Counted from the stretch's first letter, positions 25,637 to 35,651 are shown. The stretch is DNA of 64,000 bases from Klebsiella michiganensis (GCA_000963575.1 CP011077.1:310001-374000), one strand, 5' to 3'. A program made the numbers and translations. The notes: generated by a model from the letters alone, not told the origin.

Positions 25637-28302
25637 CAGAAAACACCTCCGTTGGCAAAGTAGTTATGGGCTTCTCCGGATTCGCGATCTTCACAGAAGT
25701 ACCAGACAAAGCGTTCGAAATCGTTTTCCGCAACGTTGTCAAAACAGGCCGGAAGCGGTGGCGCAAAGCCAATGTCCTCCCCGACGGCGTTGCGCAGCGC
25801 GGTGAATATCTCGTGGCGGAACTCGAAATAGAGTCGGTAGGCCGGCGTTTTGTAGCTATGAATCGGCTTGAAGTCGATGATGCTCATCTCACGCTTAATG
25901 GCGTGAATGCGCTGGTAGAGGCGCTCTGCAACCTGCGGAGAGAAAAAGGCTCGTACCCGCTCGTTCTCCAGCAAAATGTGCGGATTCAGCAGAGCCGGAA
26001 GAACGATGTTTTTCGGGATGTAGTCCTTGATGGAGTACTCCCAGCCCTGTTTGGCCTGTTCCTCGGTGAGGTCAATCAGCGTGTTTTTTTGGATTGCGAC
26101 GTCCGGGCGCACGTCTTTCATGATGATGATGCCGTCGCTGCCGTAGGCGATGCCGTTGATCACATCTTCAATGATGGTGTCTACCCGGCGGCTGTTGATT
26201 TCCACAAAGGATTCTTTGGCGTAAACCGGCTTGCCGCCCCAGGCGATGATCTTGATGCCGAAATCCCAGTCGTCGGAAAGGTGCTCGACGAAGCGGCCTT
26301 TTTCCAGCTGGTAGAAGATCTCGATGCCGCCAATTTTTTCGTACAGGCCGCGCTCCACGGCGAAACCTTTGCCATCCGGGAAGCCGCCAAACAGCGAGAA
26401 TGACACGTCGCGGCAGCGCAGGGTTTTCTGAATTTCGCGGAAGAGGTTGGGACGCTGCTGGAATGCGTCGCGGTTGTAGTAGTAATTGCAGGTGCCGAGA
26501 TCGCCGTTGTCGGCAATCATTTTTTCAATCAGGGTATGCAGCCAGTAAGGGTCCACGGTGCAGTCGGCATCGGCGGAAACAATATAGTGTTTATTGCTTT
26601 TGCCGAGCCGGGCATCACGCGCCCTTGAGCGTAGGGCGGCATAATCCATACCGCTTTTACGGGCTGAAGAGACGCCCTGAATTTTCTCCTGAATAATATG
26701 CACATCCATCGCCGGATGTTTTTCTTTGAAGTGGTTTATCTTTGCCACGGAATCATCGCGGGAGTTGTTGTCCACGATAATCACTTCATAAGCGTCATGG
26801 GTTATCAATCGGCCATGAGTCTGTTGGTCAAATAACGAGGCCAGAACTTCATCTATTCGGTCGCTTTCATTGTAAACAGGCAGCACTACCGAGACGAAAA
26901 TGTTATCGCGCATATCTACTCCTGGGGCGGTGATATTCAGAATGTCCATCACGTTGTTAGAAAGGATGCTTTTGCCGATGGCGAAGTTTTTGGCGGCTAT
27001 ACGCTCCATTTGAGGTTTGTTGGTAAGCAGCAAAAAGACTTCGTTGATAAAGGCTTCGTCAGGCAGGCCGTCCTGCCCGTCTGAGATAGGCATGACCGGG
27101 GCTTCAAAGCCGTGCTGGCCGTAGACTTCCGGGTAGTATTCATAGCGGGTGGTGATGTAGCAGCGCTGGCTGCTGATCGCCTCACCAATCGGGTTACCGT
27201 AGCTGTCGTAGTCCCATGAGGTCAGGAACGAAACCAGGTCGCAGGAATGGTAGAGATCCTCGATGGTGATTTTTCCCTGACTCATGGGCATGAAGTTATG
27301 GTGCAGCGGGCCAAGAAACTTCACGCAGGGGGCAATATCCAGCTCCTGCGCCAGGTGTTCCAGTTCACCGGCATGTGTGGCGTGCTCTCGGGTATCACCG
27401 GCAATCAAAAGCCAGACGGTTTTATCAATATTCTGCTGTCTGAACAGGTGGTTAAGACGTTGAACCAACAGCACATCGCGGTCCAGGCGCTTCTGCGGAA
27501 TGATGCGCGTCGTTCGGGCAATGACAATGTCCTGGGCGGGAATGTTGAGGGAGGCCCGGATGTTTTTCAGCGCCTGTTGCCCGGTAAAGCTGTAGGTATT
27601 TTTCACTACGTGAATATCGACTTCCCGTTGGCACCAGTGTTCCAGCTTTTCTTTGAGGTCGTTATTCAGCGTAACGTAGCTAATAAAAGGGGATTTGACA
27701 GGTTTAATGGCATGGTTATACGGCGGTAAACCATACTTCATGATGTTTTTCTCGCTGTTCCACATAAGGTCGTGATCGCGCCAGATAACAAAATTACCTA
27801 GCTGGTGACGATGGCCGTATTGCTCGATAGCGAGATAAAGCGCTCGGGTGTAAATAATATTTTCTGGCAGTGTGCCGTTTTCGACAATCACCGTACAAAT
27901 ACGCAGTTGTTCCCATTGAAGTAAAATTCTTTCTGCCAGGTTTTGGGCAGAATATTCAACGGCGGTGATTATTTTTTCTTTTTCTTCAAATGAAACGGAA
28001 AGCCTTTCACTGATAAGTACAGCATGCGCTTTCTCAATAAATTCTGGTGAGTAATGGGGGACTGATGTAATCCCGGTGATGCGCGTTAAAGTAAACGCAT
28101 CGCGATAAATTTCGGGCTCATGATCGTAAGGCTTATTAAAATTCCCTTTGTCGACTTTAATGTCGTACCCAAGGTCGAGATAAGAGTTAATACCTTTTTG
28201 TTTAAGGTTTTGTGAAACTTTTAATGCTTCCACCGTAATACCCGATACGGCGACGGCATCAAAAGAGATAAACATTGCATACCTTTGACCATTAACGTCC
28301 AT
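25636..28302 (-). CDS. Two-domain glycosyltransferase (GT4-like plus GT2)
   Basis: This 888-residue protein joins two glycosyltransferase modules. The N-terminal half (about 1-440) looks like a GT-B/GT4 enzyme (ARTTRIIPQKRLDRDVLLVQRL, FLGPLHHNFMPMS, then SCDLVSFLTSWDYDSYGNPIGEA). The C-terminal half is a GT-A/GT2 enzyme beginning VSVVLPVYNESDRIDEVLASL near residue 472, with DNNSRDDSV and the metal motif SADADC. It starts the five-gene operon; the ATG at 28302 is preceded by AAAGGGGT. The fusion suggests sequential addition of two sugars to a small molecule or polymer. No known pathway could be assigned. Confidence 0.85.
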   Translation of the reverse strand: MDVNGQRYAMFISFDAVAVSGITVEALKVSQNLKQKGINSYLDLGYDIKVDKGNFNKPYDHEPEIYRDAFTLTRITGITSVPHYSPEFIEKAHAVLISERLSVSFEEKEKIITAVEYSAQNLAERILLQWEQLRICTVIVENGTLPENIIYTRALYLAIEQYGHRHQLGNFVIWRDHDLMWNSEKNIMKYGLPPYNHAIKPVKSPFISYVTLNNDLKEKLEHWCQREVDIHVVKNTYSFTGQQALKNIRASLNIPAQDIVIARTTRIIPQKRLDRDVLLVQRLNHLFRQQNIDKTVWLLIAGDTREHATHAGELEHLAQELDIAPCVKFLGPLHHNFMPMSQGKITIEDLYHSCDLVSFLTSWDYDSYGNPIGEAISSQRCYITTRYEYYPEVYGQHGFEAPVMPISDGQDGLPDEAFINEVFLLLTNKPQMERIAAKNFAIGKSILSNNVMDILNITAPGVDMRDNIFVSVVLPVYNESDRIDEVLASLFDQQTHGRLITHDAYEVIIVDNNSRDDSVAKINHFKEKHPAMDVHIIQEKIQGVSSARKSGMDYAALRSRARDARLGKSNKHYIVSADADCTVDPYWLHTLIEKMIADNGDLGTCNYYYNRDAFQQRPNLFREIQKTLRCRDVSFSLFGGFPDGKGFAVERGLYEKIGGIEIFYQLEKGRFVEHLSDDWDFGIKIIAWGGKPVYAKESFVEINSRRVDTIIEDVINGIAYGSDGIIIMKDVRPDVAIQKNTLIDLTEEQAKQGWEYSIKDYIPKNIVLPALLNPHILLENERVRAFFSPQVAERLYQRIHAIKREMSIIDFKPIHSYKTPAYRLYFEFRHEIFTALRNAVGEDIGFAPPLPACFDNVAENDFERFVWYFCEDRESGEAHNYFANGGVF

Positions 28303-28364
28303 GGCGACTACCCCTTTTAAGCGAAACTGCTACGCTTATTTGTTGTAAGCAATTGATACATTCC

Positions 28365-28400
28365 GAATGACTTCGTTTGCGGTGGCGCTCGAAGTCATTC
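28365..28400. repeat. Perfect 11-base inverted repeat in the leader of the glycosyltransferase operon
   Basis: GAATGACTTCG (28365-28375) pairs with CGAAGTCATTC (28390-28400). It lies 63 bases upstream of the glycosyltransferase start, so it may be an operator or an RNA hairpin in the leader. Confidence 0.6.
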
Positions 28401-28864
28401 AGAACCGGCAAAATCAGAAAGCATCGTCAGCGCCCGTGCCGGCGCTGACTTTCAAGTGCTGTATGTATCAAAGTGCCTGCAAGAATAAGCTCGCGGGATA
28501 GCTAAACGCAGTGGCGTTTATCAGTGTAATATTTTTATTTATTTTTTAGCCGAGAGTATTCGCCGGTTTTATTAATTTATCCGGTTCGCTTTGTCTGGCA
28601 TTTTTCTGATTTTTAGTTGTCAGTCATTGATTTTTTTCACTGGTTTCAGATTCCAGATAAGTGGTTCAAAAGACCGGGCAATCTTAAACGTCTCTTTTTT
28701 TAGTCGTAAAGCGGGAACGTTCCAGTTGGTGAGCGTTATCACACATTCTGTTTTTGTTTTTAAAGCTGGATTTTTAATAACCGGGTGGTGGTTAATATTT
28801 GTTTCAGGCCTTTTAAATAATGAGTTGCGTAAGCGTTTAGATGTCAGTTTTAAAACTTTAGTAA

Positions 28865-28886
28865 AAATTGGGAATGTTCCCAATTT
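28865..28886. repeat. 22-base palindrome in AT-rich region
   Basis: AAATTGGGAA and TTCCCAATTT are exact complements around a central TG. A weaker relative, GGGAACGTTCC, lies at 28713-28723, and the bases after each (ending CATTCTG) are also alike, giving a degenerate direct repeat with a period near 157 bases. Confidence 0.6.
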
Positions 28887-29462
28887 GGCGCGAGTTTACG
28901 CATTCTGAGTCTGATATTTTTACGCTCAGCAAGACTGGGATTTGCGAAATATTTAAGGCGATTTTCCGGTTTAAAATAAAAAAAGAGCGCTCCCAAATAT
29001 AATGAGCCCTAAATTTTGATCTGGAAAGAGTAAAACTCACACCAGGTCTTCGTAACTCATTATAAATATTGGATTATTATTTAAGTCATGACAAATAGTA
29101 GGGGGTAAAGGAAAGGCAGCCATTAAATATTTACTTACCATATGGGGCTTTTACAGAGTCGGAGCCAATAGTCTACGCGCGCGCTGATTGAAAGACTGAA
29201 TGGCAATTTATCGAAATATTTGAATGAGTTAGTGGTTATGTTCACCGCGCAGATGGCCAGTTGCCGAAGCCATTAAGGGCCGAAACTGACGAGAATATAT
29301 CGGGGGCGTTATTCGTAGGCAGGGCAATATTTCGCCGTATAAGGTGCGTGGCCAGGATGAGCAGAGGTTTGCATCATTTTCTACAGAATGAATTCAGTGG
29401 GGAAATACCCAGGAATGAGAGTGATGCTGCCTCTTTCTGAGGGAAAGAGGCAGAGGGTGAAA

Positions 29463-30164
29463 CTAGACCGGTAAGTCGATCAGCAGGCCGCGCAAAGGCG
29501 TGTCTGCCACCAGGGTGATGTTTGCTTCATCACGAATAAACGCGCCGTCACCGCAGGTTAACGCTTCCTTCTCTTCTGCGGAGGTCACAGCATGCACCGT
29601 GCCGTGAATCGACTGCAGGTAAGCTCGTGGGCCATGGAGCTGGAAGCTTAACTGCTCGCCTTTTTCCATCTCAATATGGTGGATCCACACTTGCTGGCGT
29701 AGTTGCAGGCTGTGATTGCCGCCATCAGGCGAGGCAATCAGCTGATGCGACGATCCCGCTAACGGGATCTTTTGCACCAGCGGGTTTTCACGGTCCGGGC
29801 AGGCGTCCAGCCACAGCTGCATACGCGTCAGCGATTTTTCTTTGCTGAGGTTGTGCTCGCTATAGCTGATACCCGGCTGGGTGGAAAGCAGCAGGACTTC
29901 GCCGGCGCTGGCCTGGACGTGGTTGCCTTCGCTGTCGCGGTATTCCGCTTCCCCTTCCAGAATCAGGTTGAGGATGTCTACTTTCGGGTAGCCGCGTGGT
30001 TGAAACGAGGCTCCGGGGGCCAGCACTTCCTGGTTGAGCACTCTCAGGGAGGCGTAGCCCAGCAGTTTCGGGTCGAAGTAGTGTCCAAAAGAAAAGGTGT
30101 AGCGAGCCTGCAGCCATCCGTAGTCAGCTTTACCACACTGTTTGGCTGTTCTTGTCGTAATCAT
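29463..30164 (-). CDS. yhaK: Pirin-family protein YhaK
   Basis: The 233 residues equal the length of E. coli YhaK and align throughout (MITTRTAKQCGKADYGWLQA, YTFSFGHYFDPKLLGYASLR, LTRMQLWLDACPDRENPL). YhaK is a cytosolic bicupin related to pirins; in E. coli it is linked to oxidative or nitrosative stress sensing. It is divergent from yhaJ, which sits 106 bases away, as in E. coli. Confidence 0.95.
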   Translation of the reverse strand: MITTRTAKQCGKADYGWLQARYTFSFGHYFDPKLLGYASLRVLNQEVLAPGASFQPRGYPKVDILNLILEGEAEYRDSEGNHVQASAGEVLLLSTQPGISYSEHNLSKEKSLTRMQLWLDACPDRENPLVQKIPLAGSSHQLIASPDGGNHSLQLRQQVWIHHIEMEKGEQLSFQLHGPRAYLQSIHGTVHAVTSAEEKEALTCGDGAFIRDEANITLVADTPLRGLLIDLPV

Positions 30165-30269
30165 AATTCTTGACCTCTCTTTACACTAAACCCATGTTAA
30201 GGGTCTGGACGCTGCATTGTTAGCCAGTTAATCTGCTCGGTATGTTCAAATTTCCTGAATGAGAACGAA

Positions 30270-31160
30270 ATGGCGAAAGAAAGGGCGTTGACGCTGGAAG
30301 CGTTAAGGGTCATGGATGCGATCGACCGGCGGGGAAGTTTTGCCGCTGCGGCCGACGAGCTGGGGCGGGTGCCCTCTGCGCTCAGCTACACCATGCAAAA
30401 ACTGGAAGAAGAGTTGGACGTGGTGCTGTTTGACCGATCGGGCCACCGCACCAAATTTACCAACGTCGGGCGTATGTTACTGGAGCGAGGGCGAGTGCTG
30501 CTTGAGGCGGCGGATAAGTTGACGACCGATGCTGAAGCGCTGGCGCGGGGCTGGGAGGCAAACCTGACCATCGTCACCGAAGCGCTGGTGCCGACGGAAA
30601 AACTGTTCCCGCTGGTGGATAAGCTGGCCGATAAAGCCGACACTCAATTATCTATTTTTACCGAAGTGCTGGCCGGGGCGTGGGAGCGCCTGGAGCAGGG
30701 CAGGGCCGATATTGTTATCGCCCCGGATATGCACTTCCGTAGTTCCTCGGAGATTAACTCCCGCAAACTGTACAAAGTGATGAGCGTTTATGTTGCCGCG
30801 CCGGATCACCCGATTCATCAGGAGCCGGAGCCGCTTTCTGAGGTGACCCGCGTGAAGTATCGCGGTGTGGCGGTGGCCGATACCGCCCGTGAACGACCGG
30901 TGTTAACGGTCCGCTTGCTGGACAAACAGCCGCGCCTGACGGTGAGCTCTATTGAAGAGAAGCGGCTGGCTCTGCTGGCCGGGCTTGGCGTGGCGACAAT
31001 GCCGTATCCGCTGGTTGAGCAGGATATTGCCGAAGGCCGCCTGCGGGTGGTTAGTCCTGAATACACCAACGAGATTGATATCATCATGGCGTGGCGGCGC
31101 GACAGCATGGGCGAGGCCAAAGCCTGGTGCCTGCGTGAACTGCCTAAACTGCTGAAATAA
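30270..31160 (+). CDS. yhaJ: LysR-family regulator YhaJ
   Basis: The 296-residue protein has an N-terminal LysR helix-turn-helix (SFAAAADELGRVPSALSYTMQKLEEELDVVLFDRSG, about residues 18-50) and an effector domain. It is the YhaJ of E. coli in sequence and position next to yhaK. YhaJ activates yhaK and, in pathogenic E. coli, virulence genes, and responds to aromatic compounds such as nitrotoluene breakdown products. Confidence 0.93.
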   Translation: MAKERALTLEALRVMDAIDRRGSFAAAADELGRVPSALSYTMQKLEEELDVVLFDRSGHRTKFTNVGRMLLERGRVLLEAADKLTTDAEALARGWEANLTIVTEALVPTEKLFPLVDKLADKADTQLSIFTEVLAGAWERLEQGRADIVIAPDMHFRSSSEINSRKLYKVMSVYVAAPDHPIHQEPEPLSEVTRVKYRGVAVADTARERPVLTVRLLDKQPRLTVSSIEEKRLALLAGLGVATMPYPLVEQDIAEGRLRVVSPEYTNEIDIIMAWRRDSMGEAKAWCLRELPKLLK

Positions 31161-31193
31161 AAAAACGCGTTGGTTTTTTGCCAACGCGTTTTT
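31159..31193. terminator. Bidirectional terminator between yhaJ and mscM
   Basis: AACGCGTTGG (31164-31173) pairs with CCAACGCGTT (31181-31190), with an A-tract before and a T-tract after. It serves both convergent genes and lies exactly at the junction of two regions that are far apart in E. coli. Confidence 0.85.
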
Positions 31194-31207
31194 GCCCTTC
31201 CTCGAAA

Positions 31208-34200
31208 TTACAGGCTGCCAGGCGTTCTGGCGGCTCTGCCCGCGGATTTAATCGTCTTACTGCTACGCTGCCCGCCGAGGCTCTCCAGACGCATCTGGAA
31301 CGGTGGGAACGGCATCTCGAGGTTGTGCTCGCGGAAGCCCTGCAGAATCAACTGGTGGATTTCGTGGCGCAGCGGCATTCGGTGGCCCATCTCCGCCGCG
31401 TGAATACGCAGCTCGAACATCTGGATTCCCTGTTGGAGATCGACCAGGAAAGCTTCCGGCTGCGGTGTATCAAGCACCAGCGTGCAGCGGTGCGCGGCCT
31501 CCAGCAGGATTTGGGTGACCTCTTCCGTATTCGCTTCTGTCGGCGCAGGAATGGTGAGCACCACGCGCGTGACCGAGTCCGAAAGCGACCAGTTGATGAA
31601 CTGTTCGGTAATAAAGGCCTGATTCGGCACGATGATCTCTTTTCGGTCCCAATCGCTGATGGTTGTCGCACGGGTGTTGATTCGCGTGATGGTCCCCGTC
31701 AGATCGCGGATGGTTACCGTGTCTCCGATACGTATCGGCTTCTCGAACAGAATAATCAGGCCAGAGACGAAGTTGGCAAAGATTTGCTGTAAACCGAAGC
31801 CCAACCCCACGCTGAGTGCCGCCACCAGCCACTGTAGCTTGGACCACTCAATCCCCACCATCGAGAAGCCAACCAGCCCGCCAATCAGCAGCAGCAGATA
31901 CTTCGTAATGGTTGTGATCGCATAACCGGTGCCGGGCGTTAAGTTCAGGTGCTGGAGAATCGCCAGCTCAAGCAGCGCGGGTAAGTTACGCACCAGCTGC
32001 GTGGTAATGATCAGCACCAGAATGGCAATCAGCACCGCGCCAAGCGTTATCGGCTCGATACTTTCCACCCCCTGAACCGTGGAGGTCACGTCCCACAGCG
32101 TAATGTTGCCGAGGAAGCCAAAGGCTGAATGAATTTCCGACCACAGAAAGATGACCGACAGCAGGGCGATCAGCGTCAGGATAGAGCGAACCAGACGCAG
32201 AGACTGGGCGCTGATGGTATCCAGATCCACTTCCGGCTCGTCCACGGTTTCAACTGAGCCTTCTGTGCTGTTGGCATGCGCCGTATCTTCTTCGCCACGC
32301 GCTCGCTGGGCGAGGATTTCGGCCCGGCGGTGTTTAGCGCGGTCAAAGGCCAGACGGCGGCGCTGGATAAGCATCCAGCGGCGGATGATGTGATAAATCA
32401 CCAGCAGCAGGAACCAGATGGCTACGGAGGTTTCCAGGCGTGCCAGCAGCGCCTGAGCCGTCATCAGATAACCGACGATAGCCGCCAGAATCGCCATCAG
32501 CGGAGCACAGAGCAGCAGGTTCCACAGGATGGTGTTGACGATGTTGTCGCCATCGCCCTGCTTGTCGAGATAGAGCGGCAGCCCGGCGCGTTTCAGGCTG
32601 AGCGTCACGATGGCAAGCGCCCCGCAAATCATGATGAAGCAAAGCCTGCCCAGCGAGGCTGAAAACTCCCGGTCGTTGAGGTTATCGAACATAATCAGCG
32701 CCATGATCAGCGGCACAATCAGACCGATGCTCATGATGTAGTAGCGCATGGCTCGGCCTACGCGCTCGCGCGGCCAGCCGAAGTGCACCACAAACAGCCC
32801 GGTAGGGCGGGCAAAGGTCGCGCAGATCATCACCCCCCATAGCAGGGGAACCGTTGCGGTAACGCCGTCGCCAATCGCTACCGCGATAGGGTAAGGCCAT
32901 GCCTCCTGTAAACCATAGCCGAGAGTTGCCCACAGCACGGGGAGTGGAGAGGCGACCAAAATCGACCAGAACACCGTGCGCAGCGTCAGGCGGAAGTGGT
33001 CCTGCGTCACTTTTCCGACTTTGGCGCTGGAGCGTTCCAGGAAGGCGGTAAAGTGGCGGCGCGAGCTAATACTAAACCCGACCAGAATCAGTGCGCCAAA
33101 GAACGGCAGGAGGGTCTCTTTGCTGGTCACCATCATGATCGCCGCTTTCCCTAACTGGCTGAAGGTATCCAGCGAAACCAGACGCCGCAGATCCTGGACA
33201 ATTTCCAGCGGCCAACTGATGCCTATCGGGCTGACGTCAGACGTCCAGAACAGGTAGCGGTGGGTCGCCTCGTTCACTTCTTTCAGCGCATCTTCCAGCT
33301 GGCTGTTCGCCACTTTCAGCTTGGTTAGCTCGAGGATCAGGGTATCGCCGCCCTGCAGCAGCGAATTCAGCAGCTCACGCTGGGTGCGAAGCTGCGCCTG
33401 CAGGATCTTGTTTTGTTCACACGTTAACGGGCTGCCGTCGGCCTGGCGAACCTGCCGCAGTTGAGCATGTTTATTGAGCAAATCTTCATAGTGCAGGCGC
33501 TCTACGCGCAACTGCGCCAGTTCAGTATCTAACTGTTGCGGTTTGGGCATGTCCGGCAGCCGGGCGACCTGGGCGCGAAGCGCTTCGCCCAGAACGTTGG
33601 AAACGCCCAGCCACTGGGACTGCTCCCGCAGCGTATTCAGCGCCTGGCGCACCTGCAGCGTTTGGTTATTTGCCTGACGCTGCTGGGAGGCGACGAGATC
33701 CATACGCTGGGCTTGCTGATTGAGTGCCTGGGAGAGTTCACGGTTATTTTTGAACTGCTCGACGATTTCCGGCGGCAGGTTGGCACTGGTCTCCGCCAGC
33801 AGTTCGGTGCTCTCCAGCGCCTGCTCCGCCTCGCGTTGACGCTGACTATTGAGTTGATTTCTCAAGGCCTGAAGATAGGCATCCAACTGGGTGCTTTGCT
33901 TTTGCGCCAGTTCAGCGCGCATGCGGGAAAGCTCCTGGCGATTGTTCGCGGAAAGCTGTGCCAGTTCGAGTTCATCAACCTGAGCCTTCAGGCGTGCGGA
34001 CTCGGCCTGAAGCAGGAAGTGTTGGGCCTGGGCTAGCGGAGTGCTGCCGCTTTGCTGAGCACCGGCGCGACGCTCAATATCGTTGAGCTGGCGACGCGTA
34101 TCCGTTTGCTGCTGAGGGAGCTGGCTTAACGAATCGCTGATGTCGCGGGTTCTTTCCTGTTCTTGCTGGGCAAGGCGGCTTTTATCCAGAAGCTGGCTGC

Positions 34201-34546
34201 TGACCTGCAGGATCTCCTGGTTTAACGCATCGCTGCTCATGCCCGGCGACACCTCTTCAGGTTCATCACTCAGGTTAGTGAGTTGTTTGCGCAGGGTTTG
34301 CGACAGCTTAGGGAAATTATCAATAACTTGCTGGTATTGTTCGGCGCGTTCCAGCGAGGCTTTACGTTCGTCTAACGCGTTTAGCGCCGACTGAAGCGCT
34401 TCCACAATCTCAGCCTGGTTAGGCGTGTTTTTGGCGGCCTTAGCCTGCTCCAGTTCCTGCGAGATTTGTTTTGCATCGGGAGCCGTTGCTGCGTATGCCC
34501 CCAGACTGAGGCACCAGGCCATCAGGAAAGTGATAATCAGGCGCAC
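31208..34546 (-). CDS. mscM: Miniconductance mechanosensitive channel MscM (YjeP)
   Basis: The 1112-residue protein matches E. coli MscM (1107 residues). It has a signal peptide (MRLIITFLMAWCLSLGAYA), a long periplasmic coiled-coil-rich region up to about residue 470, a block of transmembrane helices, and the MscS-type pore and cytoplasmic domain (GLGFGLQQIFANFVSGLIILFEKPIRIGDTV, then NTRATTISDWDRKEIIVPN). MscM relieves turgor on hypo-osmotic shock. The start is GTG. It lies upstream of psd on the same side as in E. coli but in the opposite order of transcription end, forming the psd-mscM unit. Confidence 0.96.
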   Translation of the reverse strand: MRLIITFLMAWCLSLGAYAATAPDAKQISQELEQAKAAKNTPNQAEIVEALQSALNALDERKASLERAEQYQQVIDNFPKLSQTLRKQLTNLSDEPEEVSPGMSSDALNQEILQVSSQLLDKSRLAQQEQERTRDISDSLSQLPQQQTDTRRQLNDIERRAGAQQSGSTPLAQAQHFLLQAESARLKAQVDELELAQLSANNRQELSRMRAELAQKQSTQLDAYLQALRNQLNSQRQREAEQALESTELLAETSANLPPEIVEQFKNNRELSQALNQQAQRMDLVASQQRQANNQTLQVRQALNTLREQSQWLGVSNVLGEALRAQVARLPDMPKPQQLDTELAQLRVERLHYEDLLNKHAQLRQVRQADGSPLTCEQNKILQAQLRTQRELLNSLLQGGDTLILELTKLKVANSQLEDALKEVNEATHRYLFWTSDVSPIGISWPLEIVQDLRRLVSLDTFSQLGKAAIMMVTSKETLLPFFGALILVGFSISSRRHFTAFLERSSAKVGKVTQDHFRLTLRTVFWSILVASPLPVLWATLGYGLQEAWPYPIAVAIGDGVTATVPLLWGVMICATFARPTGLFVVHFGWPRERVGRAMRYYIMSIGLIVPLIMALIMFDNLNDREFSASLGRLCFIMICGALAIVTLSLKRAGLPLYLDKQGDGDNIVNTILWNLLLCAPLMAILAAIVGYLMTAQALLARLETSVAIWFLLLVIYHIIRRWMLIQRRRLAFDRAKHRRAEILAQRARGEEDTAHANSTEGSVETVDEPEVDLDTISAQSLRLVRSILTLIALLSVIFLWSEIHSAFGFLGNITLWDVTSTVQGVESIEPITLGAVLIAILVLIITTQLVRNLPALLELAILQHLNLTPGTGYAITTITKYLLLLIGGLVGFSMVGIEWSKLQWLVAALSVGLGFGLQQIFANFVSGLIILFEKPIRIGDTVTIRDLTGTITRINTRATTISDWDRKEIIVPNQAFITEQFINWSLSDSVTRVVLTIPAPTEANTEEVTQILLEAAHRCTLVLDTPQPEAFLVDLQQGIQMFELRIHAAEMGHRMPLRHEIHQLILQGFREHNLEMPFPPFQMRLESLGGQRSSKTIKSAGRAARTPGSL

Positions 34547-34691
34547 GTCAGTTACCTATAACGTTGCTGGAAAAGAGGGAAAGCAATGTTTCCCCCTTAG
34601 GTGTTTGAGCAGAAAATCAATGAGTTGATTTTCGTGGTTTAGTGCCGTTGTCTTTCAGGCTTTGGGGTTGCCCGTCGCCTGATTTTAGACG

Positions 34692-35651
34692 TTATTCTGC
34701 GGTTTTTGGCTCTTCGGGTGCGTCTGCTTTAGTGTCCAGCACCTCGACAGGGGCTTCGCTCACCGGAACTTGAGGTTCGATGACGGGTTCGCTTGAGATA
34801 GCCAGCACTTCGCCAATTTTCGTCGCAGAGAGGCTTTTCAGCTGTTCAGCCAGGTTTACTTTGCCCGGTGCAAACAGGTTAATTACCGTAGAGCCTAGCT
34901 TGAAGCGGCCCATTTCCTGGCCCTTCAGCAGCGCAACGGCGCCTTCACTTTCGCCTGCAGGCCATGTCCAGCGTTTGATCACGCCTTCGCGTGGTGGCGC
35001 AATGGTGCCCGCCCAGACGGTTTCGATGCTGCCAACAATGGTAGCACCAACCAGAATTTGCGCCATTGGGCCAAACTCGGTGTCGAACAGGCAGATAACG
35101 CGCTCGTTACGGGCAAACAAGTTAGGGACGTTTTGCGCGGTCAGGTGGTTCACGGAGAACAGGTCACCTGGCACATAGATCATTTCACGCAGAATACCGT
35201 TACACGGCATGTGCACGCGGTGGTAGTCGCGAGGTGAAAGGTAGGTTGTGGCGAAGCTGCCGTTGCGGAACAGGTCGGCCATCAGGTAGTTGCCTGCCAG
35301 CAGAGCTTCCAGGCTGTAGTTATGGCCTTTTGCCTGCAGGATTTTATCTTCTTCGATGCGGCCCAACTGGCTTATCACGCCGTCGGCCGGCATCACCAGC
35401 ACGTTCGGATCGGTATTCACCGGGCGCACGTCATCACGCAGCGGGCGCACAAAGAAGTCATTGAAGGTGCGGTAAGCGGCGGTGTCCGGCTTCTGCGCCT
35501 CTTTCATGTCAACTTTGTAGTATTTGACGAACAGGTCGATGACCAGTTTGGTCAGCCAGCCAGCACGTTTGCTCGCGCCCCAGCCCGCCAGGCGAGTCAG
35601 CCACAGTTTTGGCAGAATGTACTGCAGCGAAAGTTTAATGTTGTCTAACAA
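34692..35651 (-). CDS. psd: Phosphatidylserine decarboxylase proenzyme
   Basis: The 319-residue membrane-bound enzyme makes phosphatidylethanolamine from phosphatidylserine. The self-cleavage motif LGST is at residues 252-255; the cut between Gly253 and Ser254 makes the pyruvoyl group. The catalytic RDYHRVHMPCNG region is also intact. A TTG start fits the E. coli N-terminus. The last 35 residues are an acidic, proline-rich tail that varies between genera. Confidence 0.96.
   Translation of the reverse strand: MLDNIKLSLQYILPKLWLTRLAGWGASKRAGWLTKLVIDLFVKYYKVDMKEAQKPDTAAYRTFNDFFVRPLRDDVRPVNTDPNVLVMPADGVISQLGRIEEDKILQAKGHNYSLEALLAGNYLMADLFRNGSFATTYLSPRDYHRVHMPCNGILREMIYVPGDLFSVNHLTAQNVPNLFARNERVICLFDTEFGPMAQILVGATIVGSIETVWAGTIAPPREGVIKRWTWPAGESEGAVALLKGQEMGRFKLGSTVINLFAPGKVNLAEQLKSLSATKIGEVLAISSEPVIEPQVPVSEAPVEVLDTKADAPEEPKTAE

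Larger units (their letters stand above)
28303..29462. other. 1.16 kb AT-rich non-coding region
   Basis: No supported gene. It includes a perfect 11-base inverted repeat (28365-28375 with 28390-28400, 14-base loop) near the glycosyltransferase start, two related palindromic segments at about 28700-28755 and 28858-28912, and a perfect GCCTCTTTC/GAAAGAGGC-type hairpin near 29434-29453 after yhaK. The low GC and lack of clear codon pattern suggest horizontally acquired or decayed DNA plus a long leader for the operon. Confidence 0.6.

Noticed and set aside
28591..29040. ORFs of 60-105 codons in the AT-rich region
   Set aside because: Different ORFs on both strands over the same bases, no ribosome sites, and composition explained by low GC and repeats.
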